DNA from: Ruminococcus sp.
Lineage (GTDB): Bacteria; Bacillota; Clostridia; Oscillospirales; Ruminococcaceae
NCBI GenBank assembly: GCA_015066785.1
Contig: SVNT01000002.1
Coordinates: 287,741 to 351,740 of the forward strand
Direction of reading: 5' to 3'
DNA: 64,000 nucleotides
Shown: positions 62,665-64,000 of the stretch, piece by piece
How positions within the stretch are numbered: the stretch's first letter is position 1
How the letters are laid out: each line of letters begins with the position of its first letter
The notes under the pieces: generated by a model
Seen by the model: the letters and a program-made list of their open reading frames with translations, nothing else
Told to the model about the DNA's origin: nothing
Database searches by the model: none
Made by a program: the position numbers and the translations under genes

Positions 62665-63903
62665 TTAAGGCTTTTCTTCGCCGAGAATTACAGAAAAGTT
62701 CGAGACAATTCCGTTTCTTGAAACGGAAAGAGTCACCGTGTCATTCGGGGAGAATTTGTTTTTCACCTCGTTCAGTCCGTTCATTGTCGTTATCTGCTCG
62801 CCGTTGATGCCGACGATGACATCACCGACCCGTATTCCTGCGATTGACGCAGGCGACGAGGGGGCAAGCTGTGCGACATATACGCCCATAGGCATATTGT
62901 AGTATTTCGAGGTGCGCTCGTCTATGTCAAAACCCGAAATCCCGATGAGCGGACGCCCCGTGACGTATCCGTTGTTTATGAGGTCGTCGACTATCGGTTT
63001 TGCGTTGTTCATCGGTATTGCAAAGCCCATTCCTTCGGCTATTGTGCCCGCAACCTTTGCGCTGTTTATTCCGATTACCTGTCCGTAGCTGTTGACCAGC
63101 GGGCCACCCGAATTTCCGCCGTTTATTGCGGCGTCGGTCTGTATCAGGGTGAGCGTCACATCGTCTATGGTGAGGGAACGCTCAAGTCCCGAGATAATTC
63201 CGCCCGTGACGGAGCCGTAAAAATCAAACCCGAGGGGATTTCCTATGGCGATGACGGTTTCTCCCACCACAAGCTCGTCGGAGTTGCCGAATTCCGCAGG
63301 TACAAGAGAGGGCGCATTTATCTTTATCACGGCAAGGTCGGTGCGCTTGTCGGTGCCGATGATTATTGCGTTATGTTCGCTGTCATCGTGGAGTAGAACC
63401 GATACAGCGTCCGAATTTTCTACCACATGGGCGTTCGTGATGATATATCCGTCCTCACTCATTATAATTCCCGAGCCTGTCCCTGCGGCGCTGGATATTC
63501 CCACAACGGAGGGAGTAATTTTCTCGACGATTTCAGGGATTGACATTGCGTTTTCCCGTGACGCCAGCTCAATCAGGCTGGGAGTATCGCCAACCGCTGA
63601 GCTGTCCGCTGTCGGAGGGAGAATTTCATTTGATGAATACGACGGATTTTTCCGCGCCTCAACAGCGTCGGAAACGGAAATATATCCCGCTATCGACACC
63701 GCCGAAATTGCACACGCACACGCCACAAATCCGAGAGCTTTAAGTCCGTTGTGTTTTTTCGGCTGTCTGTGATATGCGTCGTCCGTCGGGAAGTATGTTA
63801 TTGTGTTATATTGCTGATTGCTGTCAAATCGCTTGTCATATCGTCCATAAAATGTAGCCCTACCTCTGCACCACTTGATTTTAGTGGGTTCAACGGAATA
63901 CAC
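62665..63903 (-). CDS. HtrA-like trypsin-fold serine protease with PDZ domain
   Basis: Membrane-anchored quality-control protease of 412 residues. A cytoplasmic N-terminus of about 50 residues leads to one helix (ALGFVACACAISAVSIAGYI). The S1C domain has the triad His in IITNAHVVEN, the Asp in KRTDLAVIKIN and the Ser in NGGNSGGPLVN. One PDZ domain follows (SPASIAGIRVGDVIVGINGE). The start is GTG 63903, with AGGA about nine bases before it. No ATG lies near. Related proteins respond to envelope stress, but the upstream regulatory region is cut by the window. Confidence 0.9.
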   Translation of the reverse strand: MYSVEPTKIKWCRGRATFYGRYDKRFDSNQQYNTITYFPTDDAYHRQPKKHNGLKALGFVACACAISAVSIAGYISVSDAVEARKNPSYSSNEILPPTADSSAVGDTPSLIELASRENAMSIPEIVEKITPSVVGISSAAGTGSGIIMSEDGYIITNAHVVENSDAVSVLLHDDSEHNAIIIGTDKRTDLAVIKINAPSLVPAEFGNSDELVVGETVIAIGNPLGFDFYGSVTGGIISGLERSLTIDDVTLTLIQTDAAINGGNSGGPLVNSYGQVIGINSAKVAGTIAEGMGFAIPMNNAKPIVDDLINNGYVTGRPLIGISGFDIDERTSKYYNMPMGVYVAQLAPSSPASIAGIRVGDVIVGINGEQITTMNGLNEVKNKFSPNDTVTLSVSRNGIVSNFSVILGEEKP

Positions 63904-64000
63904 AACTGTGTTTCCTGTTCACCCTCTATATTTTATATGAAAGAAAACGCATAGTCAATGTTAACCATGCGCTTACTTATGTCCCTCAATTCCGAGGTTC
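63904..64000. other. Right edge of window, no gene
   Basis: AT-rich upstream region of the protease gene. A short inverted repeat with CGCAT and ATGCG arms lies at 63949-63972. Too little is present to call a promoter or a neighbouring gene. Confidence 0.4.

Overview
The window reads as a contiguous stretch of chromosome from a spore-forming Clostridia lineage, most like the Oscillospiraceae/Ruminococcaceae. This placement is inferred from the gene set and style of the DNA: strong AGGAGG-type ribosome binding sites, TTGACA/TATAAT promoters with 17-base spacers, a complete low-GC Gram-positive nusA-infB operon, a dipicolinate synthase operon, a DUF6472 protein, and a GldA/GldF/GldG/DUF4340 transporter cluster. 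No species is claimed. Almost all of the sequence is housekeeping. I see no prophage, no transposase gene, no CRISPR array, no rRNA and no tRNA.

Layout. 36-2352: secDF. 2417-4923: four-gene operon ending in metF. 5005-5773: mntP behind a yybP-ykoY manganese riboswitch. 5775-6477: a non-coding stretch crowded with perfect inverted repeats. 6478-7026: HD-domain gene. 7307-12279: glycosyltransferase/GtrA fusion, phosphodiester glycosidase, membrane protein and a lone glycogen branching enzyme. 12286-12557: first copy of a dispersed structured repeat. 12573-15402 (minus): ABC-F ATPase and Kef-type antiporter. 15592-17044 (minus): spoVFAB with a sigma-K-like promoter. 17311-21292: potABCD. 21335-24130 (minus): PAS/degenerate GGDEF/EAL protein. 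24392-32261: rimP-nusA-rnpM-ylxQ-infB-rbfA-nrnA-truB-ribF. 32293-33741: gltX. 33822-38532: ABC exporter cluster. 38988-40116 (minus): Mrr-like nuclease, DUF188, Smr. 40265-45396: ung, secA, DUF1015, comFB. 45695-47779: EF-G paralogue. 47921-51992: ylxM-ybjQ-ffh-rpsP-khpA-rimM-trmD. 52256-53982: HPr and a CdaR/PucR-type regulator. 54079-58342: ftsE-ftsX-M23 hydrolase-S41 protease. 58430-61424: greA, lysS and a membrane coiled-coil protein. 61428-61658: second repeat copy. 61665-63903 (minus): DegV and an HtrA-like protease.

How the genes work together. Protein export and insertion is well covered (secDF, secA, ffh/ylxM), and a 10-base sequence, ACTTTACAAT, is shared by the secA and ylxM-ffh promoter regions. 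Translation initiation and ribosome maturation are concentrated in the nusA operon and the rpsP-trmD group. The ftsEX-M23-S41 block is a cell wall remodelling unit.

Most interesting non-coding signal. Two copies of a roughly 230-270 bp element lie between convergent genes about 49 kb apart. Each has terminal inverted repeats, three internal hairpins and a perfect 42-base palindrome. Three base pairs of that palindrome differ between the copies in a compensatory way. The palindrome-rich 5.8-6.5 kb locus is a second candidate for undescribed structured DNA or RNA. Among proteins, the ABC-F ATPase stands out because one of its two composite ATP sites appears to be lost.
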